Part shown: positions 35,301 to 42,788 of the stretch, piece by piece
How positions within the stretch are numbered: the first letter of the stretch is position 1
Layout of the letters: each line of letters starts with the position of its first letter
Source of the DNA: an uncultured Gemmatimonadota bacterium
Lineage (GTDB): Bacteria > Gemmatimonadota > Gemmatimonadetes > Gemmatimonadales > Gemmatimonadaceae
Direction of reading: 5' to 3'
DNA length: 64,000 bases
NCBI GenBank assembly: GCA_903882745.1
Contig: CAIRYG010000011.1
Span: 310,001 to 374,000 of the forward strand
The notes under the pieces: model-generated
What the model was told of the DNA's origin: nothing
Databases searched by the model: none
Seen by the model: only the letters and a program-made list of their open reading frames with translations
Position numbers and translations under genes: made by a program

Positions 35301-35851
35301 TCTCGCTCCAGCAGGCAATCAAGGAGATCGACGTCACGGCACGTGAGATGTTCATGAAGACCTTCACGGAGGTTCGCGAGAACTTCCGCCAGATCTTCCA
35401 GACGCTCTTTGGCGGTGGCGAGTGCGACCTGAAGCTCGAAAACCCCGACTCACCGCTCGACTGCGACATCGAGGTGCACGCCTCGCCGCGCGGTAAGAAG
35501 ACGCAGCGTATCCATCTCCTGTCCAGTGGCGAGCGGGCGTTAGTCGCGCTCTCCCTGCTCTTCGGCATCTTCTTGACCAAGCCCAGCCCGTTCTGCTTGC
35601 TGGACGAAGTCGACGCCCCGCTGGACGACGCCAACGTGGGGCGCTTCGTGAAGATGCTGAACCAGTTCAAGACGAACACCCAGTTCATCGTCATCACGCA
35701 CAACCCGCGCACCACGACGGAGGCGGCCGACGCCGTCTACGGCGTGACCATGCAGGAGCCGGGGGTCAGCTCGCTCGTGAGCGTACGGATGAAGGGGCCG
35801 GCGGTGGACGAAGCAGAAGCACCGGCCGAGGCGCCCGCCACGGGGGCCTAA
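32333..35851 (+). CDS. smc: Chromosome segregation protein SMC
   Basis: The 1172-aa condensin ATPase has an N-terminal head with the Walker A loop G-P-N-G-C-G-K-S-N near 32-40, two long coiled coils (about 170-510 and 660-1010), a hinge at about 520-640, and a C-terminal head. The latter carries the ABC signature L-S-S-G-E-R-A-L and Walker B C-L-L-D-E-V-D-A-P-L-D-D. Length and order are those of bacterial SMC. GTG start, immediately after the SPOR gene. No scpA or scpB is in the window. A strong hairpin terminator follows. Confidence 0.98.
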   Translation: MRLTKLELHGFKSFADPTELVFSQGVTAVVGPNGCGKSNVSDAVRWVLGEQRARLLRGAKMEEVIFQGSSARRAVNLAEVSLHFDNDDGALPVPFKEVVITRRLSRAGESEYFLNRAPCRLRDIHDLVRGTGLGADSGVVIESKMIDALLSDRPDDRRELFEEAAGVGLYRDRRRSTERSLEQTTADMARLDDLINEVTSQVRSLARQRKRAERHAEITTRRFAVELTLASREMAAWKDELEQLDERLIQLREQLPHAQNEVIVKEAQRDAAHAARAASETVRHERARVAGEAREAALKLQGEIAVAEERHRNAVSRRERAEAERSEGAAIGERVVAEWEAARAEEEQTTAALQGAVEALKQQSAVEETTRTAVAQARTALERADQHVRSLRDALRRLELDREGAERELADVAQRSATLAVEHEALASTQRLAERELATADEQLAIAQSAALEADAALSQARDHARDWRDKDTAARAEARKAEEEAAGLAGRVNAIEGLERERVGLAPGAARLLKDREQFGEGAVLGPLSDYIGADANTAMLVERFLGPTVHAVVIRDAAVATAVREWHGRTNPGALLLLPLDVVSQLPEAAEAGELSASVQTEGPVRGWVRTLLGRVKPVDAGSAFVDARGAVWLPDSTSSDGPLRRRAELTKLRESLALSVASRDHATAALAEVHAALLTAESEATACADASTQAHARSQQVALQRAERERAYQRATRELADAVALSERLSGRRNELSTRVTQSIAAQEEQNVALATAEQAAGTSRETLGESDRAQDAAREARAAAQVTHAQAQARREVATERRSRLERERANAAARLETLQKELSALAEGDAVLERQMQEWRDSLTGRQQTLTDAESSLADAEQGVRTADAELAAVEQALDQSRHDVTALGESLHVAELRHTELSGKRAAITERLEAEWRRPLGDLFADYTAVEAEDDALRAEAEELRSALESLGPVNPLAIEEHEEEMKRLDFLTSQRADLAAAQISLQQAIKEIDVTAREMFMKTFTEVRENFRQIFQTLFGGGECDLKLENPDSPLDCDIEVHASPRGKKTQRIHLLSSGERALVALSLLFGIFLTKPSPFCLLDEVDAPLDDANVGRFVKMLNQFKTNTQFIVITHNPRTTTEAADAVYGVTMQEPGVSSLVSVRMKGPAVDEAEAPAEAPATGA

Positions 35852-35890
35852 CCCCCTCGGAACGGCCTTCTCAGGCCCCGCAGGACCATT

Positions 35891-35938
35891 GGACGCCCCT
35901 TGGAATGTCGATTCCACGGGGCGTCCGCTTATATTTCT
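35891..35938 (+). terminator. Terminator hairpin after smc
   Basis: GGACGCCCC (35891-35899) pairs with GGGGCGTCC (35918-35926), and TGGAAT with ATTCCA inside it, separated by one T/C mismatch and capped by GTCG. A T-rich stretch (GCTTATATTTCT) follows. It lies 39 bases behind the smc stop. Confidence 0.85.
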
Positions 35939-35943
35939 AGGTT

Positions 35944-35962
35944 CGCCCCTCGACGAGGGGCG
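35944..35962 (+). other. Second hairpin, in the presumed leader of the DAHP synthase gene
   Basis: CGCCCCT (35944-35950) pairs with AGGGGCG (35956-35962) around CGACG, ending 27 bases before the aroF-type start. It has no T run, so it may shape the 5' leader rather than end transcription. I see no leader peptide rich in aromatic codons. Confidence 0.45.
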
Positions 35963-35989
35963 CCTCTGCCTAATCTTGGGGTTCTTGTC

Positions 35990-37051
35990 ATGCTGGTCGT
36001 GATGTCGCATACCGCCACCCAGGCTGATGTCGAGCTCGTGTGCTCGACCATCACCGCTATGGGTTATACTCCCGCCCCGATGCCCGGCGCTCAGCGCACC
36101 GCGGTCGGCTTGGTGGGGAACGATGGACGCGTTGATGATTCGCTGATCGCCGAGTTGCCTGGCGTATCGCGGGTGATCCACGTCTCGAATCCGTACAAGC
36201 AGGTCTCGCGTGAGTGGCGCCCGGAAAACACGATTGTCACGATCGGTCCCGGGGTGAGCTTTGGCGGCACGGACGTGCCGGTGATCGCAGGGCCCTGCTC
36301 TGTCGAGAGCGAGAAGCAGATTGTCGCCTCTGCCCTGGCGGTGAAAGCGGCCGGCGCTACGGCGCTCCGCGGCGGTGCCTTCAAGCCCCGCAGCTCACCC
36401 TATTCGTTCCAAGGGATGGGGAAGCAGGGGCTTGAGTTGCTGGCCCTCGCCAAGCGCGAAACAGGACTGCCGATTGTCACCGAAGCCATGGATGACGCCG
36501 GCGCGTATCTCGTCGCTGAATACGCCGACTGCATCCAACTCGGCGCTCGTAACATGCAGAACTACTCGCTGCTCAAGACGGTCGGTAAGATCGGCAAGCC
36601 GGTGCTGCTCAAGCGCGGGATGGCGGCCACGATCCAGGACCTACTTTTGAGCGCCGAGTACATCCTGGCGGAAGGCAACCCGCACGTGATTTTGTGCGAG
36701 CGTGGACTGCGCAGCTTCGACTCGACGTCGCGCAACTTGTTTGACCTGACCGCGATCCCGGTGGTGCATCAGCTCTCGCACCTCCCGATTGTGGCCGATC
36801 CGAGTCACGGCACCGGCCGTCGCGACAAGGTCATGCCAATGGCGCGGGCGGCGATCGCCGCGGGGTGCGATGGCCTCATCATTGAGGTGCATCCGCAGCC
36901 GGATCAGGCAAAGTCAGATGGCGCGCAGTCGCTCAATCCGGAACAGTTCGCGGAGTGCATGAAGCAGCTGCGCCGCGTCGCCAACGCGGTAGATCGTTCG
37001 GTGGCGAGCGCCGCGAACGGCTCGAGCGGCTCGACCGCCGCGGTCACCTGA
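35990..37051 (+). CDS. aroF: 3-deoxy-7-phosphoheptulonate (DAHP) synthase, type I-beta
   Basis: The enzyme joins PEP and erythrose 4-phosphate as the first step of the shikimate pathway. The 353 aa from ATG 35990 match the Thermotoga-type enzyme: an N-terminal ferredoxin-like regulatory domain (about 1-75, starting M-L-V-V-M) and the TIM-barrel. The barrel carries I-A-G-P-C-S-V-E-S, the [13 protein letters not shown] block, K-R-G-M, and [10 protein letters not shown]. The N-terminal domain is the site of tyrosine feedback in that group. A longer upstream frame would run into the hairpins after smc, so I reject it. Confidence 0.95.
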   Translation: MLVVMSHTATQADVELVCSTITAMGYTPAPMPGAQRTAVGLVGNDGRVDDSLIAELPGVSRVIHVSNPYKQVSREWRPENTIVTIGPGVSFGGTDVPVIAGPCSVESEKQIVASALAVKAAGATALRGGAFKPRSSPYSFQGMGKQGLELLALAKRETGLPIVTEAMDDAGAYLVAEYADCIQLGARNMQNYSLLKTVGKIGKPVLLKRGMAATIQDLLLSAEYILAEGNPHVILCERGLRSFDSTSRNLFDLTAIPVVHQLSHLPIVADPSHGTGRRDKVMPMARAAIAAGCDGLIIEVHPQPDQAKSDGAQSLNPEQFAECMKQLRRVANAVDRSVASAANGSSGSTAAVT

Positions 37052-37053
37052 GG

Positions 37054-37728
37054 TTGCCTCGTGCGGCGGTAACGCTCGCAGCGGCGCTCCTGCTGCCGCT
37101 GCACCGCGCGACCTCGCAGGACACAACCTTCGCCGCGCTCGATCGGGCGGTCGGTATGTACGGTTCCGCAGCGACCGTGCGCGCCAAGCTTGAGCAAACA
37201 CTGACCAACCCGCAGGCCAAGAGCACCTTCAACGCGAAGGGGGAACTCTTCCAGCGCGAGCGGAAGCAGTTTGCGCTGCGTTTTACAGAGCCCGCCGCCG
37301 ACGCGATTGTCAACGACGGCACGACGTTCTGGGTGTATCTCCCCAGCACAATGCCAGGGCAAGTGATGAAATTGCCGATGGCGGCTGGCGGTACCTTTGA
37401 TTTTCTGTCGCAGTTGCTGCGTGCGCCGCGGGAGTCCTACACGGTGACGGCACGCGCCGATACCACGGTGAGCGGGCATAAAACGGCGACCTACGCCTTG
37501 GTACCCCGAAAGCCCAACACGCCATTCTCCCGGGCCACACTCTGGATTGGCCGCGACGACGCCAAGCTCTGGATGGTCGAGACGGTGGAGCCGAGCGGAA
37601 TGGTGCGGCGTGTCCGCTTTACCACTATGGCGCTCGGCGTGCCCCTCCCCGACGGCGTGCTCAGCTTTACGCCGCCGCCCGGCGTGAAGGTTGTGGACCC
37701 GCAGGCAATGATGGCGGGGAAGCCCTAA
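37054..37728 (+). CDS. lolA: Outer-membrane lipoprotein carrier LolA
   Basis: The 224-aa periplasmic chaperone has a signal peptide (about 1-22, A-A-A-L-L-L-P-L-H-R-A-T-S-Q) and the LolA half-barrel pattern. Features are F-A-A-L-D-R-A-V near 25, the F-N-A-K-G-E-L-F-Q-R-E-R-K-Q-F-A-L-R-F strands, D-G-T-T-F-W-V-Y-L-P, and a C-terminal G-V-L-S-F-T-P-P-P-G-V-K. It ferries lipoproteins to the outer membrane, consistent with the several lipoproteins here. The start is uncertain: TTG at 37054 puts the signal peptide right at the N terminus but overlaps TGAGG from the aroF stop. A longer start inside aroF is possible. Confidence 0.85.
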   Translation: MPRAAVTLAAALLLPLHRATSQDTTFAALDRAVGMYGSAATVRAKLEQTLTNPQAKSTFNAKGELFQRERKQFALRFTEPAADAIVNDGTTFWVYLPSTMPGQVMKLPMAAGGTFDFLSQLLRAPRESYTVTARADTTVSGHKTATYALVPRKPNTPFSRATLWIGRDDAKLWMVETVEPSGMVRRVRFTTMALGVPLPDGVLSFTPPPGVKVVDPQAMMAGKP

Positions 37729-37766
37729 CTAGCGAGCAGCGGCGAGCCGCAGCAACGGTTGCGTCG

Positions 37767-39395
37767 CTACTGCTGATTCGACCCTGAGGGCCCGCTCGCC
37801 ACAGGCTTTGGCGCCGCCTTGACGGGCTGCTGGGCGAGACGCTTCATGAGCGCCTCCGGGGCCGTGATCCCGCGGAGCAACTCCAGCGCCTTCGCGACCA
37901 CCGGATCACCGGTCGCCGATCGCTGCGCAGCACCCGGCACGCCAAACTTCTGGCGCGCCACCTCAAGCCCAATCACACGATCGATGGCGTCGTGCGCTCG
38001 GTCGTAGACGTCGCGCGACACCTCAAGCTTCGCGGCCTGCATCTTTTGCCACAGCTGGTCGCGCATTGCGGGGGTGACCGTGAACTCGGGGGAGCTCACC
38101 TCGGGCTGGCGCGCAATCTGAACGGCAACCGCCGTCAACGCTTCGCGGAACGGGCGCACGCGCGTGCCAACGGCTGTCACCCACGCCCGCTCCGCCGGCG
38201 GCGGGACACTGTCGCCAGACACGATATCCGGCACAATGCCACCTCCGCCGATGACCGTGCGCCCAAGCGCGGTCTTGTAGCGCGGACGCTGGGAATCGGT
38301 GAGGGTCGAATCCGCATTCGCCGCGTGATGGGGCCTGCTGATGGTGCGACCAACCGGCGTGTACCAGAACGCGTTGGTAATGCGAATCGCGCCGCCATTA
38401 TCCAGGGCAATCACCTGCTGCGCACTTCCCTTCCCATAGCTCGACCGTCCGATCACGAGCGCGCGATCATGATCCTGTAACGCGCCAGCGACAATCTCGG
38501 CCGCACTCGCGGTGCCACTGTTCACGAGCACCACAATCGGCAGCGTCGGCCAGCGCTGTGGGTCCTTGGACGTGAAATCCGTCGTGGTGCCCGGCGTGCG
38601 TCCGCGCGTGCTGACAATCTTCTTGCCGACCCCGAGAAACAGGTCCGCCACTGCCACGCCCTGGCTCAGCAGACCACCAGGATTGCCGCGCAAATCGAAC
38701 ACCAACGCGCGTGCCCCCGCCTTCACGAGAGAATCCACGACCGAGGCAACCTCAATCGCCGTCGAGTCGCTGAACGTGCTGAGCGCAAAATAGCCGACGC
38801 TCTGTGGAAGCATCTGCGCGCGTTGCACCGAGCTCACATGGATATCGCTCCGCTCGAGCGCGAACGGGATTTTCACTCCCCCGCGCTGCACCGTCAGCGT
38901 GAGCTTCGACCCGAGCGGACCACGGAGCGCGTCGCGCCCTTCCTCGACAGTCCACCCCCGCATCGACTGGCCATTCACCTCAACTAACCGATCCCCCGCA
39001 CGGATGCCGGCGTGCTCCGCGGGCGACCCAAGCCGCGGCTGGATCACAACAATCCATCCGTCCCGCAGGTCCACGGTAAGCCCAACGCCACGATAACTCC
39101 CACTCGTCACTTCCCGCAGTCGCTTCAAGCGTTCCGGCGGGAGATACGAACTACTGGGATCGCCGAGTTCCGACACAACGCCGATAGCGGCCTTGCGATA
39201 CATCTCGTCGACCGAGATGCTATCGACCCAGTTTTTCTGGACGCGCTTCATGACCGACTCGAACAACCGCGCCCCTTCGGCCGCAGACAGTCGCGCCGTG
39301 TGCACCTGAGGACGTATCGCGCGCTGGACCAACCACGCTCCAGCCCCAAAGGCACAGCCAATCAGCAACAGCGACACCATCCAGCGGCGGTTCAT
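37767..39395 (-). CDS. S41-family C-terminal processing protease (Ctp)
   Basis: The 542-aa protease has an N-terminal signal anchor (about 5-25) and a PDZ domain (about 95-180, G-V-G-L-T-V-D and G-I-R-A-G-D-R-L). The S41 catalytic core has the nucleophile Ser in N-S-G-T-A-S-A-A-E and the general-base Lys in S-Y-G-K-G-S-A-Q-Q. A C-terminal helical extension (about 400-542) follows. Such proteases trim or degrade periplasmic proteins. I chose ATG 39395, which overlaps the tmk stop. A longer frame would be antisense to nothing but would bury the signal anchor. Confidence 0.95.
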   Translation of the reverse strand: MNRRWMVSLLLIGCAFGAGAWLVQRAIRPQVHTARLSAAEGARLFESVMKRVQKNWVDSISVDEMYRKAAIGVVSELGDPSSSYLPPERLKRLREVTSGSYRGVGLTVDLRDGWIVVIQPRLGSPAEHAGIRAGDRLVEVNGQSMRGWTVEEGRDALRGPLGSKLTLTVQRGGVKIPFALERSDIHVSSVQRAQMLPQSVGYFALSTFSDSTAIEVASVVDSLVKAGARALVFDLRGNPGGLLSQGVAVADLFLGVGKKIVSTRGRTPGTTTDFTSKDPQRWPTLPIVVLVNSGTASAAEIVAGALQDHDRALVIGRSSYGKGSAQQVIALDNGGAIRITNAFWYTPVGRTISRPHHAANADSTLTDSQRPRYKTALGRTVIGGGGIVPDIVSGDSVPPPAERAWVTAVGTRVRPFREALTAVAVQIARQPEVSSPEFTVTPAMRDQLWQKMQAAKLEVSRDVYDRAHDAIDRVIGLEVARQKFGVPGAAQRSATGDPVVAKALELLRGITAPEALMKRLAQQPVKAAPKPVASGPSGSNQQ

Positions 39396-40060
39396 ACCAC
39401 CACCTGCAGCGCCTGCGCGACATCGGGGAATGCGGCAACCACCACACCGAGCACACGCGCGGCAACGTCCTCCACGCTCCCACTCGCCGAGACCGCAACA
39501 ATGGGCCCGCACTCCGGATGCCCCTGCTGCCACACGGGCGTCGCAAACTCGGCGAACGCGGCCTCCACGCGCGCATGGAATTCCGCGCCCGATCCTTCCA
39601 TCCGATCGTGCCCGCCGCGCGCGCCGGCACGGAGCAGCCCTTCCTCGGCGTTCAGCGTCAGCAGGATCGTGAGATCAGGAGTGAGTCCTTGAGTTGCCAG
39701 CGCGTTGGCGGCTTGCACCTCCTGCTCGCGCATCTGACGCCCGGCAATCTGATAGGCGTAGGTCGAGAGGAAGAAGCGATCGAGCAGTACCGTCGTCCCC
39801 GCATCGAGCGCGGGGCGGAGTTCATCGCGCACCAACTGCGCGCGCGATGCCATGAACAACAACGCTTCGGCCGTCGGCGTGATCTGCTGCGCGGGGTCGA
39901 GGAGCAGGCGACGAATCTCGTCGCCGAGCGGCGTGCCACCAGGCTCGCGCCAGGTGGCGGTTCGGATCGCCGCGGCCGACAAACGCACCGCGAGGCGGGC
40001 GAGCTGTGTGCTCTTCCCCGCCCCTTCTCCACCTTCAAAGACGATCAAACGCCCCGGCAT
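39392..40060 (-). CDS. tmk: Thymidylate kinase
   Basis: The enzyme phosphorylates dTMP to dTDP. The 222 aa from ATG 40060 begin with R-L-I-V-F-E-G-G-E-G-A-G-K-S-T, the P-loop near 6-18. The D-R-F-F-L-S-T-Y-A-Y-Q substrate region lies near 95-105, and L-I-L-L-T-L-N with a lid segment rich in Arg and Gly follows. It overlaps the S41 gene by 4 bases and follows ylbF by 7 bases. Confidence 0.96.
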   Translation of the reverse strand: MPGRLIVFEGGEGAGKSTQLARLAVRLSAAAIRTATWREPGGTPLGDEIRRLLLDPAQQITPTAEALLFMASRAQLVRDELRPALDAGTTVLLDRFFLSTYAYQIAGRQMREQEVQAANALATQGLTPDLTILLTLNAEEGLLRAGARGGHDRMEGSGAEFHARVEAAFAEFATPVWQQGHPECGPIVAVSASGSVEDVAARVLGVVVAAFPDVAQALQVVV

Positions 40061-40067
40061 CGGCTCC

Positions 40068-40421
40068 TTAGCCGAGCGTGATGATCGAGCTCGTGGCACC
40101 CTTTCGGATGCCGTCCATGATCCACTGGTTCACCTGCTGCATGATCTTCTCGTAGTTCTCGTTCGCCACGAGGACACGCTGGTAGGTCGGGTTCACCTGG
40201 ACTTTGGAGAGCAGGGCGTCCAGTTGCGCTTCCATGTCCGGCGTCGGGTTTTCTCCGCGCTCGATCATGGCCTGGGCATCGGTGCGGATCTGCTCCATCT
40301 GCTTGAGCAGTCCGAGCGCCTCGGTGTCACCGCTCATCGCTTCGTTGGCGCGCTTCACGGCCTGGTACTCGCTGCTCTGACCAATCAGCCGCCCGAGTTC
40401 GGCAGCACGTTCGCTTAACAT
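40068..40421 (-). CDS. YlbF/YmcA-family protein
   Basis: The 117-aa all-helical protein matches the YlbF/YmcA (Com_YlbF) fold: an N-terminal helix R-A-A-E-L-G-R-L-I, then the conserved Y-Q-A-V-K-R-A-N-E-A-M segment and a C-terminal helix. In Bacillus these proteins support RNase Y function and competence/biofilm regulation. Whether a Gemmatimonadota homologue does so is unknown. It lies one base after prmC and 7 bases before tmk. Confidence 0.85.
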   Translation of the reverse strand: MLSERAAELGRLIGQSSEYQAVKRANEAMSGDTEALGLLKQMEQIRTDAQAMIERGENPTPDMEAQLDALLSKVQVNPTYQRVLVANENYEKIMQQVNQWIMDGIRKGATSSIITLG

Positions 40422-40422
40422 C

Positions 40423-41277
40423 TCAGGACTCCTTGCGTCGGGCCACGACAAAACGCTCGCGGCCGGTGAGGTCCAACCGAATCTCCACCCCGCGGTAGTG
40501 CGGGTCGCCCTCCACCACATCGCGGACAAGCCTGGCGCGTGTGCTGTCGACTTCCATCAGCAGCACCCCGCCCGGTTGCAGCACGTCTGGCGCGCCGTGC
40601 ACGAGCGCCCGAATCGCCGCCATACCGTCGTCGTCGCTGAAGAGGGCCAGGTGGGGTTCCCAGTCGCGAACTGCGGCGGGGAGTGCACCTGCTTCAGCTG
40701 GTGAAATATAGGGGGGGTTCGACACGATAGTACGCACCCGTTCCCCCTGCAGCGGCGCAAGTAAATCGCCCTGGAGGAACTCCACGAGGGCACGCCGTTC
40801 CTCCGGGATCGCGAGGAGATTCCCGCGCGCCACCTCAAGAGCGTCCGCCGACAGATCCGTGCCAATCACCCGGTCGTAGCTCCCCTCGGCGGCCAGGGCC
40901 AAGGCAATGCAGCCCGACCCCGTGCAGATATCGGCGATCGTCCCGACCCCACCACTGACCATCAGGGCGAGATCCACCAGCACCTCCGTCTCTGGGCGCG
41001 GGATCAGCACCCGCGCGTCCACGGCGAGGGTCAGGTGGCGGAAGGCCGCATTGCCGACGGCGTACTGCATCGGCATCCCCTGCATCAGGCGCGCAGCAGC
41101 GGCGCGTATGGCCGCTTCGGTGACCCCGTCGAGCTCGAGCGCGCGGTTGCCGCTCGGCCAGAAGCGCGGCTTGTCGAGCAGGGAGGCAATCAAATCCCGC
41201 GCGTCGGCGCGGGCGGGGGGCACGTTGGGTCCCACCAACGTGACGGCTAGCTGGTCCAGCAGCTCGCCGACGGTCAC
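40423..41277 (-). CDS. prmC: Peptide chain release factor N5-glutamine methyltransferase
   Basis: The enzyme methylates the Gln of the GGQ motif in release factors. The 284 aa have an N-terminal helical domain (about 1-90) and a SAM-binding Rossmann domain with A-D-I-C-T-G-S-G-C-I-A and the signature N-P-P-Y in I-V-S-N-P-P-Y-I-S. It overlaps its substrate gene prfA by 4 bases (41274-41277), a widely conserved pairing. Confidence 0.97.
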   Translation of the reverse strand: MTVGELLDQLAVTLVGPNVPPARADARDLIASLLDKPRFWPSGNRALELDGVTEAAIRAAAARLMQGMPMQYAVGNAAFRHLTLAVDARVLIPRPETEVLVDLALMVSGGVGTIADICTGSGCIALALAAEGSYDRVIGTDLSADALEVARGNLLAIPEERRALVEFLQGDLLAPLQGERVRTIVSNPPYISPAEAGALPAAVRDWEPHLALFSDDDGMAAIRALVHGAPDVLQPGGVLLMEVDSTRARLVRDVVEGDPHYRGVEIRLDLTGRERFVVARRKES

Positions 41278-42326
41278 TGGTCCCCCATGTCCTCCTCAAG
41301 ACGTGCCAACTGCACCGCTTCAATCAGCGGCCAAATCTCACCGTTCATCACGGCGGGGAGATTGTGGGTCGTGAAGTTGATGCGGTGATCCGTCACGCGG
41401 CTCTGCGGCCAGTTGTAGGTGCGGATCTTGGCCGAGCGGTCGCCGGTGCTGACTTGGCTTTTGCGCATCTTGGAGCGCTCAGCTTCCTGCTGCGAGACCC
41501 GAAGGTCGAGCAGGCGCGCGCGGAGCACTTCCATGCCCTTCAGCTTGTTCTGGAGCTGCGACTTCTGGTCCTGCTGGCTGACGACGAGCCCTGTGGGAAG
41601 GTGCGTGATGCGCACCGCGGAGTCGGTGGTGTTCACCGACTGGCCGCCTGGGCCTGAGGCGCGGAAGACGTCGATGCGGAGTTCCTGCGGGTCAATCTTA
41701 AGGTCGATTTCGTCTGCTTCAGGCAACACCGCGACGGTCGCCGCCGAGGTGTGAATGCGCCCCGCGGCTTCGGTGGCGGGCACGCGCTGCACGCGGTGCA
41801 CACCGCTCTCGCCGCGCATGTCGCCAAAGGCGCCGTCGCCGACGACTTTAAAAATCACTTCCTTCACGCCGCCCAGTGTGCCGTCGGACATCGTGATGAT
41901 TTCGATCTTCCAGCCGCGGCGTTCGATATAGCGCGAGTACATGCGCCAGAGATCGGCGGCAAAGAGGGCGGCTTCGTCGCCCCCAGTCCCGGCACGGAGC
42001 TCGACAATCGCGTTGCGGTCATCGAGCGGGTCGCGCGGGATGAGCAGCGGCTTGAGCTTTTCTTCGGTCGTCGCGATGGTGGCCGTCAAGCGTTCGAGCT
42101 CAGCGCGTGCTTCGGCCGCCATTTCCGCGTCGTCGCCGTTGGCGAGTTCGCGGGTCTCAATCAGCTCGTCGTCGGCCCGGTGGAGGGTGTGGGCAAGCTC
42201 GGCGACCTGGGTGAGTCGCTGCGACTCACGGCCCAAAGACGCCAAGAGCTTCGCGTCCCGGAGTGTTTTCGGGTCGAGAAGCTCTTGATCAACGACCGCC
42301 TGGCGCGCGAGCGCGCCGGCGAGCAA
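41274..42326 (-). CDS. prfA: Peptide chain release factor 1
   Basis: The factor terminates translation at UAA and UAG. The 350 aa hold the P-V-T-type codon-recognition region and the catalytic G-G-Q in G-P-G-G-Q-S-V-N. R-A-G-T-G-G-D-E-A-A and V-Q-R-V-P-A-T-E-A are further family blocks. The start is probably the TTG at 42326, as no in-frame ATG is close and the rpmE stop is only 11 bases away. This gives a slightly short N terminus. prmC overlaps its end. Confidence 0.96.
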   Translation of the reverse strand: MLAGALARQAVVDQELLDPKTLRDAKLLASLGRESQRLTQVAELAHTLHRADDELIETRELANGDDAEMAAEARAELERLTATIATTEEKLKPLLIPRDPLDDRNAIVELRAGTGGDEAALFAADLWRMYSRYIERRGWKIEIITMSDGTLGGVKEVIFKVVGDGAFGDMRGESGVHRVQRVPATEAAGRIHTSAATVAVLPEADEIDLKIDPQELRIDVFRASGPGGQSVNTTDSAVRITHLPTGLVVSQQDQKSQLQNKLKGMEVLRARLLDLRVSQQEAERSKMRKSQVSTGDRSAKIRTYNWPQSRVTDHRINFTTHNLPAVMNGEIWPLIEAVQLARLEEDMGDQ

Positions 42327-42337
42327 TGAGCGGAGGC

Positions 42338-42544
42338 TCAGGCGCTCGCCTTGGCGTACTTCTGGCGGAAGCGCTCAACACGGCCAGCGGTGTCGATAAG
42401 CTTCTGCTTGCCCGTGAAGAACGGGTGGCACTGGGCGCAGATGTCGAGACGGATCTCGTACTGCGTCGAGCGCGTCTCGAACGAGTTCCCGCAGGCGCAG
42501 ATGACCTTGGCGGTCGCGTACACGGGATGGATTTCGGGCTTCAT
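42338..42544 (-). CDS. rpmE: Large ribosomal subunit protein bL31, zinc-binding type
   Basis: The 68-aa L31 begins M-K-P-E-I-H-P and has two cysteine pairs, C-A-C and C-A-Q-C, as in the zinc-containing (C+) form. It heads the rpmE-prfA-prmC-ylbF-tmk-S41 run. I chose ATG 42544 because it matches the family start; an in-frame upstream ATG would add 13 non-conserved residues. A promoter was not clear, with TTGTTC and TACTAC upstream at an unfavourable 15-base spacing. Confidence 0.96.
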   Translation of the reverse strand: MKPEIHPVYATAKVICACGNSFETRSTQYEIRLDICAQCHPFFTGKQKLIDTAGRVERFRQKYAKASA

Positions 42545-42730
42545 TTGAGCACCTCGGTAGTATTCAGGACTAGCCTCGAACAATAAGCGGCGTTGGCGCC
42601 TGAGGCAAGTCCGTTCGCTGTCCTGATTCCACTGCCCTCAGTGCCGCCCAGCCACGGGATTTGGGTGGGATTGGGCGGTCCCGAGGTCGGTGATGCGGGT
42701 CACAGCCAGAGCCGGAGCCCCCGCCCTACT

Positions 42731-42771
42731 TTGACAGAGGTGCTCCGGAGGCGTAACTTCGCCTCTGTCAA
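42731..42771 (+). promoter_or_regulatory. Strong promoter built into nested palindromes, upstream of the Crp/Fnr gene
   Basis: A consensus -35 TTGACA (42731-42736), 17-bp spacer and TAACTT (42754-42759) lie ahead of the regulator gene. The same bases form palindromes. TTGACAGAGG (42731-42740) is the exact inverse of CCTCTGTCAA (42762-42771). Inside this, GAGGCG (42748-42753) mirrors CGCCTC (42760-42765) with the -10 hexamer as the six-base centre. The predicted start of transcription (about 42766) falls in the right arm. This looks like an operator overlapping the promoter, probably autoregulatory. Confidence 0.75.
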
Positions 42772-42788
42772 CATCCTACCCCATTGCT

